Shown here: positions 10,967 to 23,205 of the stretch, in pieces
How positions within the stretch are numbered: position 1 is the stretch's first letter
How the letters are laid out: every line of letters begins with the position of its first letter
Source of the DNA: Sipunculus nudus
Lineage: Eukaryota > Annelida > Sipuncula > Golfingiida > Sipunculidae
DNA: 64,000 bases
Direction: 5' to 3'
Assembly: GCA_026874595.1 (NCBI GenBank)
Contig: CM049308.1
Location: forward strand, 15,250,001-15,314,000
The notes under the pieces: generated by a model
Seen by the model: only the letters and a program-made list of their open reading frames with translations
Told to the model about the DNA's origin: nothing
Database searches by the model: none
Position numbers and translations under genes: made by a program

Positions 10967-13900
10967 TCTTTACACGTACCGGTTTCGGTAGTTTTTCATT
11001 ATCCTTGGAGAAATATTGTTATAAAAGAGACCGGCCACGCAGTTCATCATCAACAGAAACATTATATAAGATAACTGAGGGGCCGTTGTGTATGGATATA
11101 TTGCACTGATTTCATGGCGCCTAGGACCTCATGTGCCGCTTTGTATTCACAGACTACTTTTATGGAGGGTGAAATCAAGCTTCTATGGCCATGTACTTCA
11201 AAAACAAGTCAATTCAGTGAAAACCCGATGATGACACACGAGTTCCACGGGGCATATATGCTTTGGGTTGTAAATTTGCAGGTGTCATTTTTATCACAAA
11301 CAGGACATAAGGCAACCCTTAAATTTCGTAACAATTCCCAAAGAAAGTATTTTCTTGTTAGGGAGTAATGGCCATAGTGGCAACCTTCTTTGTCGTGTAA
11401 AATACTATAAATTTATTATCACGAGCTGCAAGACCTTTCCGAGATTATACCCAAGGTTTTGAACCTTATCAGTTTGTGTGCTGCTTGTGGCTGTTCCTCC
11501 ATTTTATTCAGTCTTCATCTGAGCAGACGTTTTAAAGAGAGCTGGCGAAACTATTTTTTTTACAAAGAAAACTTAGTTACCCCAGTAATAAAAAGCCATG
11601 CACATTTTTTCTTTGAAATTTTGAAATATGTCCCATCCGTCCATTTTGGTTTCCTACAGAAAGATGGGTTTCTTTACTTTAAACGGTCAAATATTTCATC
11701 AGCTTAACGATTAGAGAAAAGTTATGGCATAAGCAAGCAAGATTGTACGTAAAAACCATAAGATCCTGTATGGGTTTCTTATGGGTTTGCTCATTACATT
11801 TTATTTATATAAAAAAGGGAAATTATTTTTTAAAAAATCACTTGAATATGGTTTAGAACTGTTTGTGTCTTAGTTTTTCAGGAAAAGCTGATTCTATTTT
11901 TGCTACTTCACACACATGTCAAGAAACATTGTTGAATGATATTTTTCTGCTTCACTCTCACCTACTTTTCAAATATATTTCTACGGTGCTTTATAATCAA
12001 GATAAAACTGTTTCGAGTTCATTCCATTGTATTGTGTGATTGTTGTCATGGTAACGAATTCCGAATCCGAGTCGGATAATAGCTTCTTTGTAACTTACAC
12101 TATGTAATAGTAGCACATAAAAGTAACTTTTAAAGATAAAAGACACTAGAATTAACACCTCTGATTTAAATCTAATACTACTTATATCTTTTTCGTAATG
12201 TCATTATGACTGACCAAATTCAACTGACAGAGGTACCTCGCGTTCCCATTATGTTCCCTTGACGAGGCTACAAGAATACTTTACTCGGAAAAGTCTGATT
12301 ATCCATTACCTAGTTGTGTACAAGGTCGCCACGTGCAACAAATGTCTTATTTTTTTTCTTCCTGTTTATGAGTTTACCTTTGTTCAACTGCATTTTAAAC
12401 ATTGCAGAGGACTCTGCAGACATCGAGCATTAATCCACTTAGAAAAGGCCTTTAACAAGTTACTTCAATATGAAAAGGTTGCCCATGCTTAAAAAAAAAG
12501 AGAAAAAAAAGCTTTTACGATGGCAGGTAGTTGAATAAGATGTCACGGAATGAAAACCAATGTTATCCAATTTACTTTTATTTTAATGTGTCCTTGGCGA
12601 CTGTATGTCTTATGGATAGTCACTGATGGCCAAGGAGGTGAAATGTCATACATCAACGGAAAAAGATTGAGGCCGTTAGCCCAGAGAGCTTCCGACGACA
12701 CAGGAAGTGGGCGCCTCAAAGACAGAATGCTTCGGTTTACGTGTCCTTGGAAATGTTCTTCTTCCAGGTTTCAAACAAGCTGTGCATTAAAATCTTCGTA
12801 ACAATCAGCAGACAACCACAACGGTAGGTTGATACCTCGATCATTTTCAAATTTACATTAACATTTAATCTGGTTTTTTTTATAGTACCAAATTTTTCAC
12901 AAGATGGATACACCCGTGGCAGCCACTTGTTCGAGGGCAGATGGGCAAAATACAACTTGATAAAACTGAAAACCAAGTTCTTTCTTTCTTTAACGATCAC
13001 TTATCGACAAAAAAAGTCTTTTGCGCCATCTTCATACTATCGGGTATGTGGCAGCTAGGTATGTGTTAAGGACAAGCAAACGTATTCCAAATCTCATTAT
13101 ATTATCAGATAACACAACTGCCTATTTAAAAAAATTAATATTGATTTAACATGAAATAAACCCAATTCCCAGAGGAAAACATTTTGTTTCTATTTACATT
13201 TTCACAAAAAAACATGAGGTTATGTGATTTGTTAAAAAACTGTTGGCACATCTTTGTGCACCGTCAACTCGGCGAAACGTCACACACAGGGAAATCCCCT
13301 GTGACTAAAAATTCTAGACCTCATCAAGAGCTTATTATTTCTGACACTGTCAGTCCCAAATTTTCAAGGAAGAATAGAAACAACATGTATTGCTAGGTTT
13401 AAGTCATTTCTTAATTTTGCCTGTGACTAAATATCAGCTGTAATCCCTTATGATTATTCCTCCGCTTAAATTTTAGCCATATTGGTGAAATAGCCGCAGT
13501 AGAACTAGATAAAAGAGAATAATTATCGATGGTTTTGTACTCGGGAGACCTAATAAAGGTCACCCCCACCCAAATGATATGTTACTCAAATATTGATATG
13601 AATATAAACTCAAACCTCAATAAGCCTCCCTCTCTACAGGGACATCAGAAACAAAAGAAAATATGACAGGAGGTGAAAGGGACAAACATAAACATTAATT
13701 GGGAGAATAAATAACATATATCGTACCTGATTCAACATTGAGTAAATATGAACTTTTCTCTATTTTGTGATGGAAACGGATATTTTTCCAACTGGGAGAG
13801 TTTTGTCTCTTTAAAATGAATAAAAATGTCCATGCCGTTTTTGGTATTAAGATGAGAACAAACATGACTGAAAAATGCTTCCTTAGTAATGCTATAAATT

Positions 13901-14976
13901 TTGGGTGCAGCGAGATGCTCGATAAAATGGTATTTCATCCCCCGCGGCAACGTAAGATTTGTGAAGAGAAGGTGCAGGTCACCTCTTATTCAAGCAACTG
14001 TGGGTTAATATTACAACTTCAATCAGGGAAACGGTCAGTTCCTTTTAAAATAAAATAATTTTGTCCCGAAATGAGAGTGTGTAATTTTTTCCCACGCCTT
14101 CTTCTTTTTATACCTGCATAAAATTCCAAGAAAGAAACACATTTATAAGATCTAAAAAATTAAAAAGTACTAGCCTTTGCCTTTTTGATCAGCCTACATG
14201 GCTATAAATATACAGACAAATATGCCATACCAATATGTAATGTGCCGACTCGGCTTAGATCTATTAGATTCTCTTATGATTGGATTTCTCAAGAAATTCC
14301 TAGATGACATGACCTTATCAACCTCGTTCCTAAAAGCGTCCGCCCGCCTACACCTACATATAAAAAAATTAACGGACTCATTGCTTTAACATGACTCCAT
14401 GTCTTTTTGCTACGTACATTGGTCGAAGCTCCCATGTTTGCTTGAATTCGACATGAAGGCCGAAAATTGTGCAGAAATATTTTATTTTAAAAAATCTTGT
14501 TATTCCTAGGATATCCTGTATGTGGCCAATATTAAGATTTGGATGTAAAATAGCTACTCACTGTTAAAGCGACCTTAAAATTCAATTGGTATGCCTAATT
14601 TATAAAACAATTTTTAAAAAATCACCCAGACTCTCTGCCTAGGCAAAAATTCTGCTTATATAACGATCCAGTCTTAAAATAAGATCAACATATAAGTGAT
14701 GTTACTTGATGCTTGTACGTAAGACCTCTCAGGCATTTTCTTAAACAGGGGATATAAACACATGACTAACTTGATTCGTCATCATAATATCTTCAAAGTT
14801 AAAGGTTAACCAGGGTCAAAAAAGGGGTCATAAGGTCAGTAAATATGATAGATAATTAAATGACAGGGGAGAGACCCCTGGTGGAGATTGATTCGGGTAA
14901 AAATCAAGCGGAACGGGATTAAGAATTTCCCGAACGTAGTGAATGAGCCTAGCGGGAACCCAATCTGGTGTCATTG
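10967..14976. other. Intergenic, no gene recognised
   Basis: Several open frames of 60 to 90 codons (11114-11368, 11459-11707, 12259-12492, 12550-12801, 13816-14058) lack splice support, family resemblance or a second copy. I treat them as chance frames. Confidence 0.4.
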
Positions 14977-15463
14977 TCAGGTCGAAGACCGACCGCAGAT
15001 TGAAGTACGTACTACGATTGAAGTACGTACTACGAACGAGGTACGGCGTCCTTCGTTGTAGGTACGGATGAACTGGATCAACCTTGCCGTGTTTATTATC
15101 GTATTCTGACTTTATTTTACGGTCTACGTGATTGGTCAACAGGGGGAATTCTCCCAAACAAATGGGCCAACAGCTTTGCTTTTGTTTTGATGAAGCGGGG
15201 CTTCCCCAAACTGTTTTTAATCCACCGAGAAGTTCATCGTGATGCGAGATTGAAGTTTTGAACGGAAAACAGATTGGTATAGAAATGTTTGCAAGAGAAA
15301 ATTCTTCATGTCATACAAAGTTCAACATTCCTACGCTTTACCTACCATAGATTGAATCAGATTCTATGGCATATTAGAGAGAAATTAAGCAAAGTGTGAT
15401 GGCCCTGCTACCCCTGTTATCGGCCATGATATTTCCGTACTTCCATCGAAGTACGGCGTACCT
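14977..15463 (+). repeat. Left arm of a ~486-bp near-perfect inverted repeat
   Basis: Reverse complement of 17295-17780 with only about half a dozen differences seen by eye. The outer part has two tandem 18-bp units (ATTGAAGTACGTACTACG) and a variant. The inner end carries CCGTACTTCCATCGAAGTAC, a near palindrome. The paired ends suggest a DNA-transposon-like element of this length inserted twice in opposite orientation, or the terminal arms of one larger element. Confidence 0.9.
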
Positions 15464-16362
15464 CAATATCAGAAACAAAAGAATCCTGATTGTTTCCCCT
15501 TTGTTTCGTGACAAGTGGTGACTGGCAAAGTGTGATGCAGGAGTTTTTTTTTAACACAAATAAGAATAATAAAATGGACACTGAAGTCATTGTTGAATGT
15601 TATCTTACTATGATTCCCCGAATCTCTGTCAGTCTGTGTGTAATTTCTTGCAGGAAATTAATTTTAAAACCTCCTCCCCCTAGATCTGCCACTGCTTAAT
15701 GAATTGTTAATACATGTAATATAATTTACGTCTTAAATAAAGAAAAAGGAAAACATTGTATTTGGTGAAAAATCAGCTGTGATTATCAATTTGTTTTGAT
15801 TAATAATATAATTTTTTAGTTTTAAAATTATAATTTCATCTTTATCATGAAAATTAAATAATGTTGCATATGGTGTTGCCAGCTCAAATACCAGTACGGC
15901 AGTAGATAACTGATAACACCTCGAGTGCAGATATGCCCAAAAAGAGCCCACAGCAGTGATTCTTAGAAAAAGATATGGTGTTCATCTGTTCTGTTCAGTT
16001 AAATATAATAATTCATGATGTAAGGCATGTGCATGAAAATTTCTATTTTATATGTAATGTTTAGTTTAGAATTGTATTTGGAACAGGGCTTGAAAATTTT
16101 GCTAGACCACCCAAATTTACCAGTCTGGTATGTATCCAATTGCTAGTAGAAGTTTCTTGCCCTGGAAAATGTGTAGGTTTCAGGTTCTTTTTGTGTAGGT
16201 TTCAGGTTCTTTTTTAAAGATGGCAGTCCTTCAATCAGCAGCACCACAGGAACATGTTCAACCGAACATTGGAAACCAGATCCATGTTGAATGAAGACGG
16301 TATATTCTAGCACCTGTAGCCAGATACTATTGCTGAAGGGGGGGGGTAGAATGTGATATATA

Positions 16363-16414
<52 letters not shown>

Positions 16415-16900
16415 AAACACTGAATAGAATAGATAAGATTGAATGTAAATCAAATTGAGGAAGAATTTAGAATTTTGAAACGTAACAATAACAGTAAATG
16501 GTTATGATAACCATTGCTTGACAATAATTTTGGCATTTTGTGGTTAAATATAAAAGCTTTTCTGTGTTTGAATAAAATTATTATTTCTGTCTTTTCACAG
16601 GTATAGTTATGTTGCCAGTAAATGATTAATTAATTGAAAATATATAATTTGTATTTCCAGTAATAAAGGAGAACAATAACGCCTTTGTACTGTGTAACAG
16701 TAAAAACTGTTTGATTATAGTCAGTATGTTTATTTGTCACACATGCTGCTCAGTGAACTACCTTATTTGAAGTGACTACTGCAAGTAAAATTTCTGCTAG
16801 TATGGTGTCAGCAATGATTTAAGTGCATGCATCATAAATTACATATACACTCCGTAACATACCAACCAATGCAGTTTTAACAATATTGTTAACAATGCTT
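15464..16900. other. Loop of the inverted repeat: 3' flank of the small gene
   Basis: Contains a G run at 16338-16346 and a TA microsatellite at 16366-16411. A fragment at 15661-15698 (AAACCTCCTCCCCCTAGATC, TGCCACTGC) looks like the end of the GGCGGATCC mini-element family at 34196. A duplicated TGTAGGTTTCAGGTTCTTTT lies near 16170 and 16194. No transposase gene. Confidence 0.5.
16729..16734 (-). terminator. Candidate poly(A) signal of the small gene
   Basis: AATAAA on the minus strand about 215 bases beyond the stop of the two-exon gene. It lies well before the left arm of the inverted repeat, so normal 3' end formation here would exclude that arm from the mRNA. Confidence 0.35.
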
Positions 16901-16949
16901 TTGTTGAATATTATTAACCAAGTCTAAAAAATTGTATGTAAAATCTCAT

Positions 16950-17082
16950 TTATATAATTGTTCTGAGGTCACAGAGTTTGTTGTACTTGGTCAGCTCCTC
17001 CACCTGCATGCGCTGCTCTTCCTGCCTGCGACGGTCGAGGATCAGCTGTTCTGGGGGCCTTTCAGTTCGGTGGTCTGGCAAA
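16950..17082 (-). CDS. Unknown small gene, exon 2 (terminal)
   Basis: 133 nt, much richer in GC than its surroundings (core 16975-17070), which itself suggests selection on coding. Ends in CDLRTII and TAA. A GTACAA donor-like site lies inside the exon, after the segment VEELTK, so an unseen further exon cannot be excluded. Confidence 0.58.
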
Positions 17083-18254
17083 CTAACAAAATATATAGTA
17101 TTAATAGAGATAATGATTAGATGATCTACTAATTGGTGTATTGATCATTCTCTCTATGAAAAAAAATTTTGCCCACAGAAATGTGAATGACACAAAATGA
17201 TTCAGTCAGAAAAAATAATAATATATTCCAGGAATGATAAAAATGTTGCTTATATATCTGTAATAATGGGAGGGTTAAGAAAGGGTTCCAAAGAAGGTAC
17301 GCCGTACTTCGATCGAAGTACGGAAATATCATGGCCGATAACAGGGGTAGCAGGGCCATCACACTTTGCTTAATTTCTCTCTAATATGCCATAGAATCTG
17401 ATTCAATCTATGGTAGGTAAAGCGTAGGAATGTTGAACTTTGTAAAACATGAAGAATTTTCTCTTGCAAACATTTCTATACCAATCTGTTTTCCGTTCAA
17501 AACTTCAATCTCGCATCACGATGAACTTCTCGGTGGATTAAAAACAGTTTGGGGAAGCCCCGCTTCATCAAAACAAAAGCAAAGCTGTTGGCCCATTTGT
17601 TTGGGAGAATTCCCCCTGTTGACCAATCACGTAGACCGTAAAATAAAGTCAGAATACGATAATAAACACGGCAAGGTTGATCTAGTTAATCCGTACCTAC
17701 AACGAAGGACGCCGTACCTCGTTCGTAGTACGTACTTCAATCGTAGTACGTACTTCAATCTGCGGTCGTCTTCGACCTGATTGTAGCGACTCAGGGGGCT
17801 CATTGGCAAGGAAAACACCGACAAAAGACCGTTTTATTCTATATAGAAAAATGTGACATAAAAGTAACGATAGGTCGTAACAGCCCCCTTGGCGACGCTC
17901 ACTTGTCTTCGGTTCCGTTGAATCGTAGAAAAAGGATATCGATTCTTCTGGGTCAGGACTCAGTCGTAGATATCGTAATAGGATAATAGTCTACTTAGAT
18001 ATATAGGTGGTCGTTTGATCTTTGGCGGTGATAACTCACCGTTGTCTGATATCAAGAACACATGGTTCATTATGTTCACGTTTGGCTGATCTCAGATTAC
18101 TCATATTGAATCTGTCAGGTACAAAGGGGATTTCGTTATACAAACCACCGGTGATTCTGCCCACCCAGCGACATAGATACATCGTAAGTAGGACAAATTT
18201 GCCAATATCTCTTAACAAATGATTGCGACAGAGCCATTTTGAATCTTTATTCAT
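16950..18254 (-). CDS. Small two-exon gene of unknown function (about 115 aa)
   Basis: Exon 1 (18040-18254) runs from an ATG with an in-frame TGA two codons upstream to a strong donor CG/GTGAGT. Exon 2 (16950-17082) follows acceptor TTTTGTTAG and ends at TAA. The phases agree across the junction (split Arg codon). Exon 1 encodes a basic start, a hydrophobic segment near residues 18-32 (IGKFVLLTMYLCRWVG), then GGLYNEIPFVPDRFNMSNLR. Exon 2 encodes LPDHRTERPPEQLILDRRRQ followed by a charged helix (EEQRMQVEELTKYNKLCDLR). This looks like a small protein with one membrane-proximal or mitochondrial-type hydrophobic helix and a C-terminal coiled-coil-like helix. I do not recognise the family. The 957-bp intron contains one arm of a long inverted repeat. 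A 4-codon uORF (18283-18294) precedes the start. Confidence 0.6.
17295..17780 (-). repeat. Right arm of the ~486-bp inverted repeat
   Basis: Opposite-orientation partner of 14977-15463. Its inner end carries a perfect 22-bp palindrome at 17304-17325 (centre TTCGATCGAA) where the left arm has one mismatch. It lies entirely inside the intron of the small two-exon gene. Open frames inside the arms are not genes. Confidence 0.9.
18040..18254 (-). CDS. Unknown small gene, exon 1
   Basis: 215 nt from ATG to donor GTGAGT. The frame stays open to the splice site, whereas the other frames stop. An alternative start at the internal Met before YLCRW is possible. Confidence 0.58.
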
Positions 18255-19605
18255 AGATCATAATCTCTAAAAGACACAACACTCAGTTCCGCATCGTTGA
18301 AGCCTTTGACATGTGATATAAATTCATATATAAATTTATTTTTGAAAATAAAATTTAATTTAAAGAATAAGACTTGCAATTAAATAAATCCGGAAAGTGA
18401 AAAATATCTTTGAAAAATAATTAGTTCAGAATTTGAGGAAATAGTTCAAATTTTACAGAAAGGTAATTATTGAACTACTTATGACTATTGATCATTTTGA
18501 TAAACTATCACGTGCAACACACTCTGATTGGGGCTTGGTGGTGTAAACCTTTAACAGAACAAAACCAATAAATCTGAAGTTTGCTACGCATCGGTATATC
18601 AGGAAATGCAAAAGGACATAAAATCAAAGTTTATATTATCCTTTGTAATGTCATCTTTCTTCTCCTATTTTGCTTCTCAAACAGCATTGAGTAAAATTAT
18701 TGCAGTAAAATATGAAAGTTCTAGAAAATTAACTCAAATGTTTTGCGGACTATATATATCTTCCACTAAATAGCCAAATAATTTGATTAAATTGTTTACT
18801 ATCTACACCATCGCCGAACCAAGTAAAGAAATAAAATGTACCATAGAATCATTAATTCAATTTTCCGAATCTTAAGTGGAATAATAGATTTTATTATTAA
18901 TAATTAATACCAATTAATCTGCTTCATTAGATAATCGAATTCTGTTATCGTTATAATTAGAAAACCACGCGTCATAAATTCATAGTGTAATCTTATTGGC
19001 CCAGGAAAGTACACATACACTCCAAAGGACACAGGAAAGCAATCTGTTTGATCCCGACTTCGTCTCCCAGTCGACCGAGATGCAGACAGAAAGTTACACA
19101 AATACGCCCAGTCACCTGGCGCGTTGGGTTTTGTTGGCCCCATCAATGGGCAAAAAAAAATCTTTTTTCCGCAGAAACCCCGACCTCGCTTAATCAACTA
19201 GGCTATCAACAAAACCTTTCTCTATAACTCGTTCCTTTTTTTCTGCTACAGATAAAACTTTCCATCTGAAACACAAAACGTTTTCTTTATATGATGGTAC
19301 TGTACGTTTTTCCCCATTCAGTTTTAATGTATTTCAGGTTTGCAATACATATTAGGTTAATTGAGGGGACTTTCTTTTGCTTTTGTGGTTTGAGCAGTTT
19401 GATGGTGCATTAAATTCAAAACAAAATATTTTCTTGGTATATGTTTTTAAAAGCAGTGATCATATTTTTTAATCTCCCCTGATTTGCTTGATACCTCATC
19501 TACTGAACTTTGAGTATAGGAGGGGTGTGTATACAGAAACATATCTTTTTTTAAATGCTTGAATGTGCGTGTCTACATGTGTTCATATTTTATACTGGCA
19601 TTAAA
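18255..19605. other. Upstream flank of the small gene
   Basis: AT-rich up to 18990. A GC-richer block (18990-19195) is open on both strands (18996-19193 plus, 18904-19197 minus) but neither product is recognisable. Confidence 0.35.
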
Positions 19606-20050
19606 GTCAGCTTCTCAGCTGCCTTTATTTGTAGAATTTATGTGATTTCTGGCTTGCTCTGCGTCATAATAAATATCTGTAAGTAGTTCCTGCTAAATAA
19701 GGTTCTTATACCGTCCCCTTGATGGTGGTACAAACATAATTGTTCAAGGTAAATTGGCGGATGTTGACAAAGAGGAATAAACATGCAATCGGAGGGGGAT
19801 GGCTCATATGTATGGCAGATGGAAGGTCACTTTTGGCTGATAGTGAGAATATACTATGCAAATCTATGCTTCGTCTGATTCGCTCCCATAAGTCCGTTCT
19901 GGACATTTTTCGTTTAGGCGGCTATTATGTGCCCCCCCCCCATGTTGTAAACACGTGGGTATAAACAAAAGGGACCATGCATGTGCAGGGTGGAAAAGGT
20001 GACATTTTGGCTTATTTTTATAACAATGTCTGAGGACATATTTATAAGCA
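19606..20050 (+). mobile_element. MITE-like family 1, copy 3
   Basis: Begins with AGCTGCCTTTATTTGTAGAA and TTTATGTGATTTCTGGCTTG, the family start, and ends with GGTATAAACAAAAGG and GGCTTATTTTTATAAC, the family end. The middle is diverged and carries a poly-C run at 19931-19940. Open frames inside are by-products. Confidence 0.7.
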
Positions 20051-23000
20051 TTTCCTAATTTCAAGTAAATTACAATAAGACAATCGCGTTAAATTAAGAA
20101 GAGATATATTTATTACCTAATTTAAAGTTACATAATGGGATACGTGCCTTTTAGGCCCATGTTAAAGTATAACAGTATAACCTGTGTATAATCCGATTTC
20201 AGTTAAGCTTGATAATTAAATGTGCAATAGCTTAATATGAATTAGGATAACTTTGATTTCAAAATGTTTAACTCAGGGATATGCCAAGGTATGAGATTTT
20301 TATACATAGAATCTTAAACAAAAACTAATGAGTTATTAGATATTCAAGTTTACTTATTTATTTTTAAACAGAGGGATTTATTATCAAAGAAAGTTTTCTT
20401 TATTATTCTTATATATAAATATATGCATCTTGTGTGCACCCACTATTTAAAGTTAGCGCTATAAGCCAAAGAATAGTGTAATTTGTTCTTATAGCCTGCT
20501 TTACCTTAAATGAAGTATATAATCTTACCATAGCTTTTCTTTCAGATATCTAAAGAAGAGTTTGGCACAACGACAATGAAATAGAAGTCAACATACATGT
20601 CTCATAAATCATGGAGTTACGTCGGCCTTTGAGGTAACATACATTATAACTATAATATGATTTCAGTCGATATCAGCTGACCAAATCATATTATCTTTTA
20701 TCAATTCCATTTCCGTACCCGTTTAAAGTTGTTTTCTTAATAACAAATCCGTTTTAATTTCAAATATTATCAAACTAATGTCTAGGCCTTAAGATAAAAA
20801 AGGTTTTCTAAACTAATTTTGAGAAGGCAAGACACGTCTAATAATTATGCATATTTCTCATTAATTCAAATTTATTTGAGTCATGCAGCGATACAAAGTA
20901 ATTATTTAAAACATTTCTCTTCAAAAACGGAGAAGGCAATGTTCTTCCATTTTGATTTGAAAAATCGTCTGTCAGAGGATGCTTGTTAAGATTAAATGCA
21001 TCATTTATAAATGTTATTACAAAATCGATTAAACTAGAATAACAAATGATTCACAACCTCCATATTCTTGAAACCGGATACAGGTCCTTGAAACTTGGCT
21101 GTGAGCTCACAACCCTCCCGCAACAGAAGATTTTGCTTAAAATGATTGCTGGAATATTGCACTTTAATTAGCCGCTACGTTATCCAGCTTTTTTTTAAAT
21201 AAGACTGACCATATAAAGGCATGCTAAGTGCAAAGAACAGAGTGTAGAAACACCCTCAAAATCACCAGGCGTTACAAATATTCCACTGAAAATGTAAAAA
21301 GAAAACACCATGTGAACACACTTAAATGAAGTGAATTATTTGAATCATAAGTCATATTCATTACAGAGTCGATGCAACCTTATGTTTATACTGCAAGTCT
21401 CCGAGAATGTAATCTGTCTCATGAGAAATGAATGAAAAGTCATTAAAAGTATTTTCTTGTGATAATATATATAGTGTTTTTACTTGGAATTGTAAAGAGT
21501 AAGGAAACCTGCAACAGTAGTAAATGTAAAAAAAATCGAGTTTAAGTGATAAGACGGCAACGGCAGCATGACCTAAGAAGCTTGTAATATCGCCCATCCG
21601 GTGACTAGTGTTGGGTGAAAGTATCGGACTCATTCCTATTATTGGAAGTACAAAGAAAAGTTCCAAGTTGACGTTATTTATCCTGTGTTACATTCTCTTA
21701 ATCACGTATATGTGTATTAACTCCTGCGAGAGTGGCACAATAAATAAATAAAACTAGTGTGCCTAGCCAATGTAAAGTACTAAAGCTTTCAACTAATATA
21801 TACATATATTGTATATATATTTATATATATATATATATATATATAATATTATATTATATATATATGTGTGTGTGTATGTCTGTGAAAGACGCAGAAAAGT
21901 CCCCTCCGTCCTCTACTATGAATGCCTTTGCTAAACTTTTTGTGTAGTTTCCATTCCCGGTCTAGCTGAAATACCTTACTCCGTGCCGGATTAAAAGAAA
22001 ATGGAGTTGCTGAGCTATATGAGACTTTATGAGGCAAAATGTCTTAGAGAAACAAAGCCCGGACTTCTCGATTACTTATTTAAAGTAGGAAATTTTAGCA
22101 TTGATCATTTGTTTATATAAATTTGTTATATGTAATTAGTTAACAAAAAGATTGAATTCAAGACGTCCTTAGTCCATGCAATACATTGACAAAAACAAAA
22201 TTTCAAAATTACACTACAAAGTCAACACAGTTTCTTCCGATATAATCTGAAAATCCTGTCAGTGTGTGTTTCAGTATGAGACGACCGTATGCCGAGGATA
22301 GCATTAACTGGTCACCGGTGTTTGGCGGAGTGATTTTACTAAGGCTGGGGGATTGTCTGGGCCTTCCAGTGGGACAACAATTGTCTGAATCCATGGTGCA
22401 CAGCCCCGGGCATCCATGAATTTGTGAGTCCGTCCATATTCAATGCCAAGTTCAGGGTGCACACCAGCGCTATTTCTTCTCTCTAGTTTTATGCTCTTAA
22501 CACCATATTTTGCGGACGGGGATAGGTTTAGGTAAGAAAATAATTGCAGTCCTGTCACTGTAAATATTAACATAATCAAACAGGAGCTTTGTTTATACTC
22601 CTAAATATTACACCCATCTCCTGACGTGGTAGCTTTGAATTGTTTGCTTCATACCATAATTATGAACGAAACTATTTTTTTCTTTTCACTTACTGCTATT
22701 ATTATTAACTTATTCATGCTGTTAAAATCACACTCACGAATAGAATTGTCATCATACATATATCAGGAAACTTGTAACTCTTATCCTATTCCCTTTTTCA
22801 TTAAAGTAAAATAAAAGGCACGCAGCTAGATCATTGTTACATTGACTCCATCATCGATCAACTAATTTTACAGCGCCCCCCCCCCCCCCCCCAAAGTGAT
22901 TGAGGGTTGGGGTTGTTTGTTATTTTTAGGTATGCACACACGAACATAGTCCAGCCAGGAATAGAACCAAACTGCCAACTATGTCCAAACCCCTAGGAAA

Positions 23001-23205
23001 GTGTAACCCACCACCTCTTTGACTGCACAGCCTCTGATGATCTACATGCAACCCTATTGCCATCATTACAAGACATCGGAAATACACTTTACTCCAATGC
23101 AAACCAACTTTGGAAGACATGTAAATTTTATGTCATGGCCTCAGGTCGAAGGGCGCAAGCTCAAAAAGCTGCTGGATCGGTGGAGTAAAGTATAGTAAAC
23201 CCTGG
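20051..23205. other. Intergenic, no gene established
   Basis: Includes a TA/TG microsatellite (21796-21878), a 17-base C run (22876-22892) and a GC-richer segment at 22209-22579 with two long overlapping minus-strand frames of unclear meaning. An acceptor-like CTTTTCTTTCAG at 20534-20545 precedes only 12 codons and a stop. Confidence 0.35.

Noticed and set aside
14828-15157. 109-codon minus frame, and the matching frame at 17430-17780
   Set aside because: Both lie in the arms of the inverted repeat, are by-products of repeat sequence, and contain the iterated GTACGTACT words (repeated FNRSTYFN-type peptides).
18904-19197. 97-codon minus frame and 65-codon plus frame on the same block
   Set aside because: Open on both strands, no recognised family, no splice partners in phase with the neighbouring small gene.
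20534-20640. Plus-strand exon after CTTTTCTTTCAG
   Set aside because: Only ISKEEFGTTTMK before a stop and no upstream exon to join. A chance acceptor is more likely.
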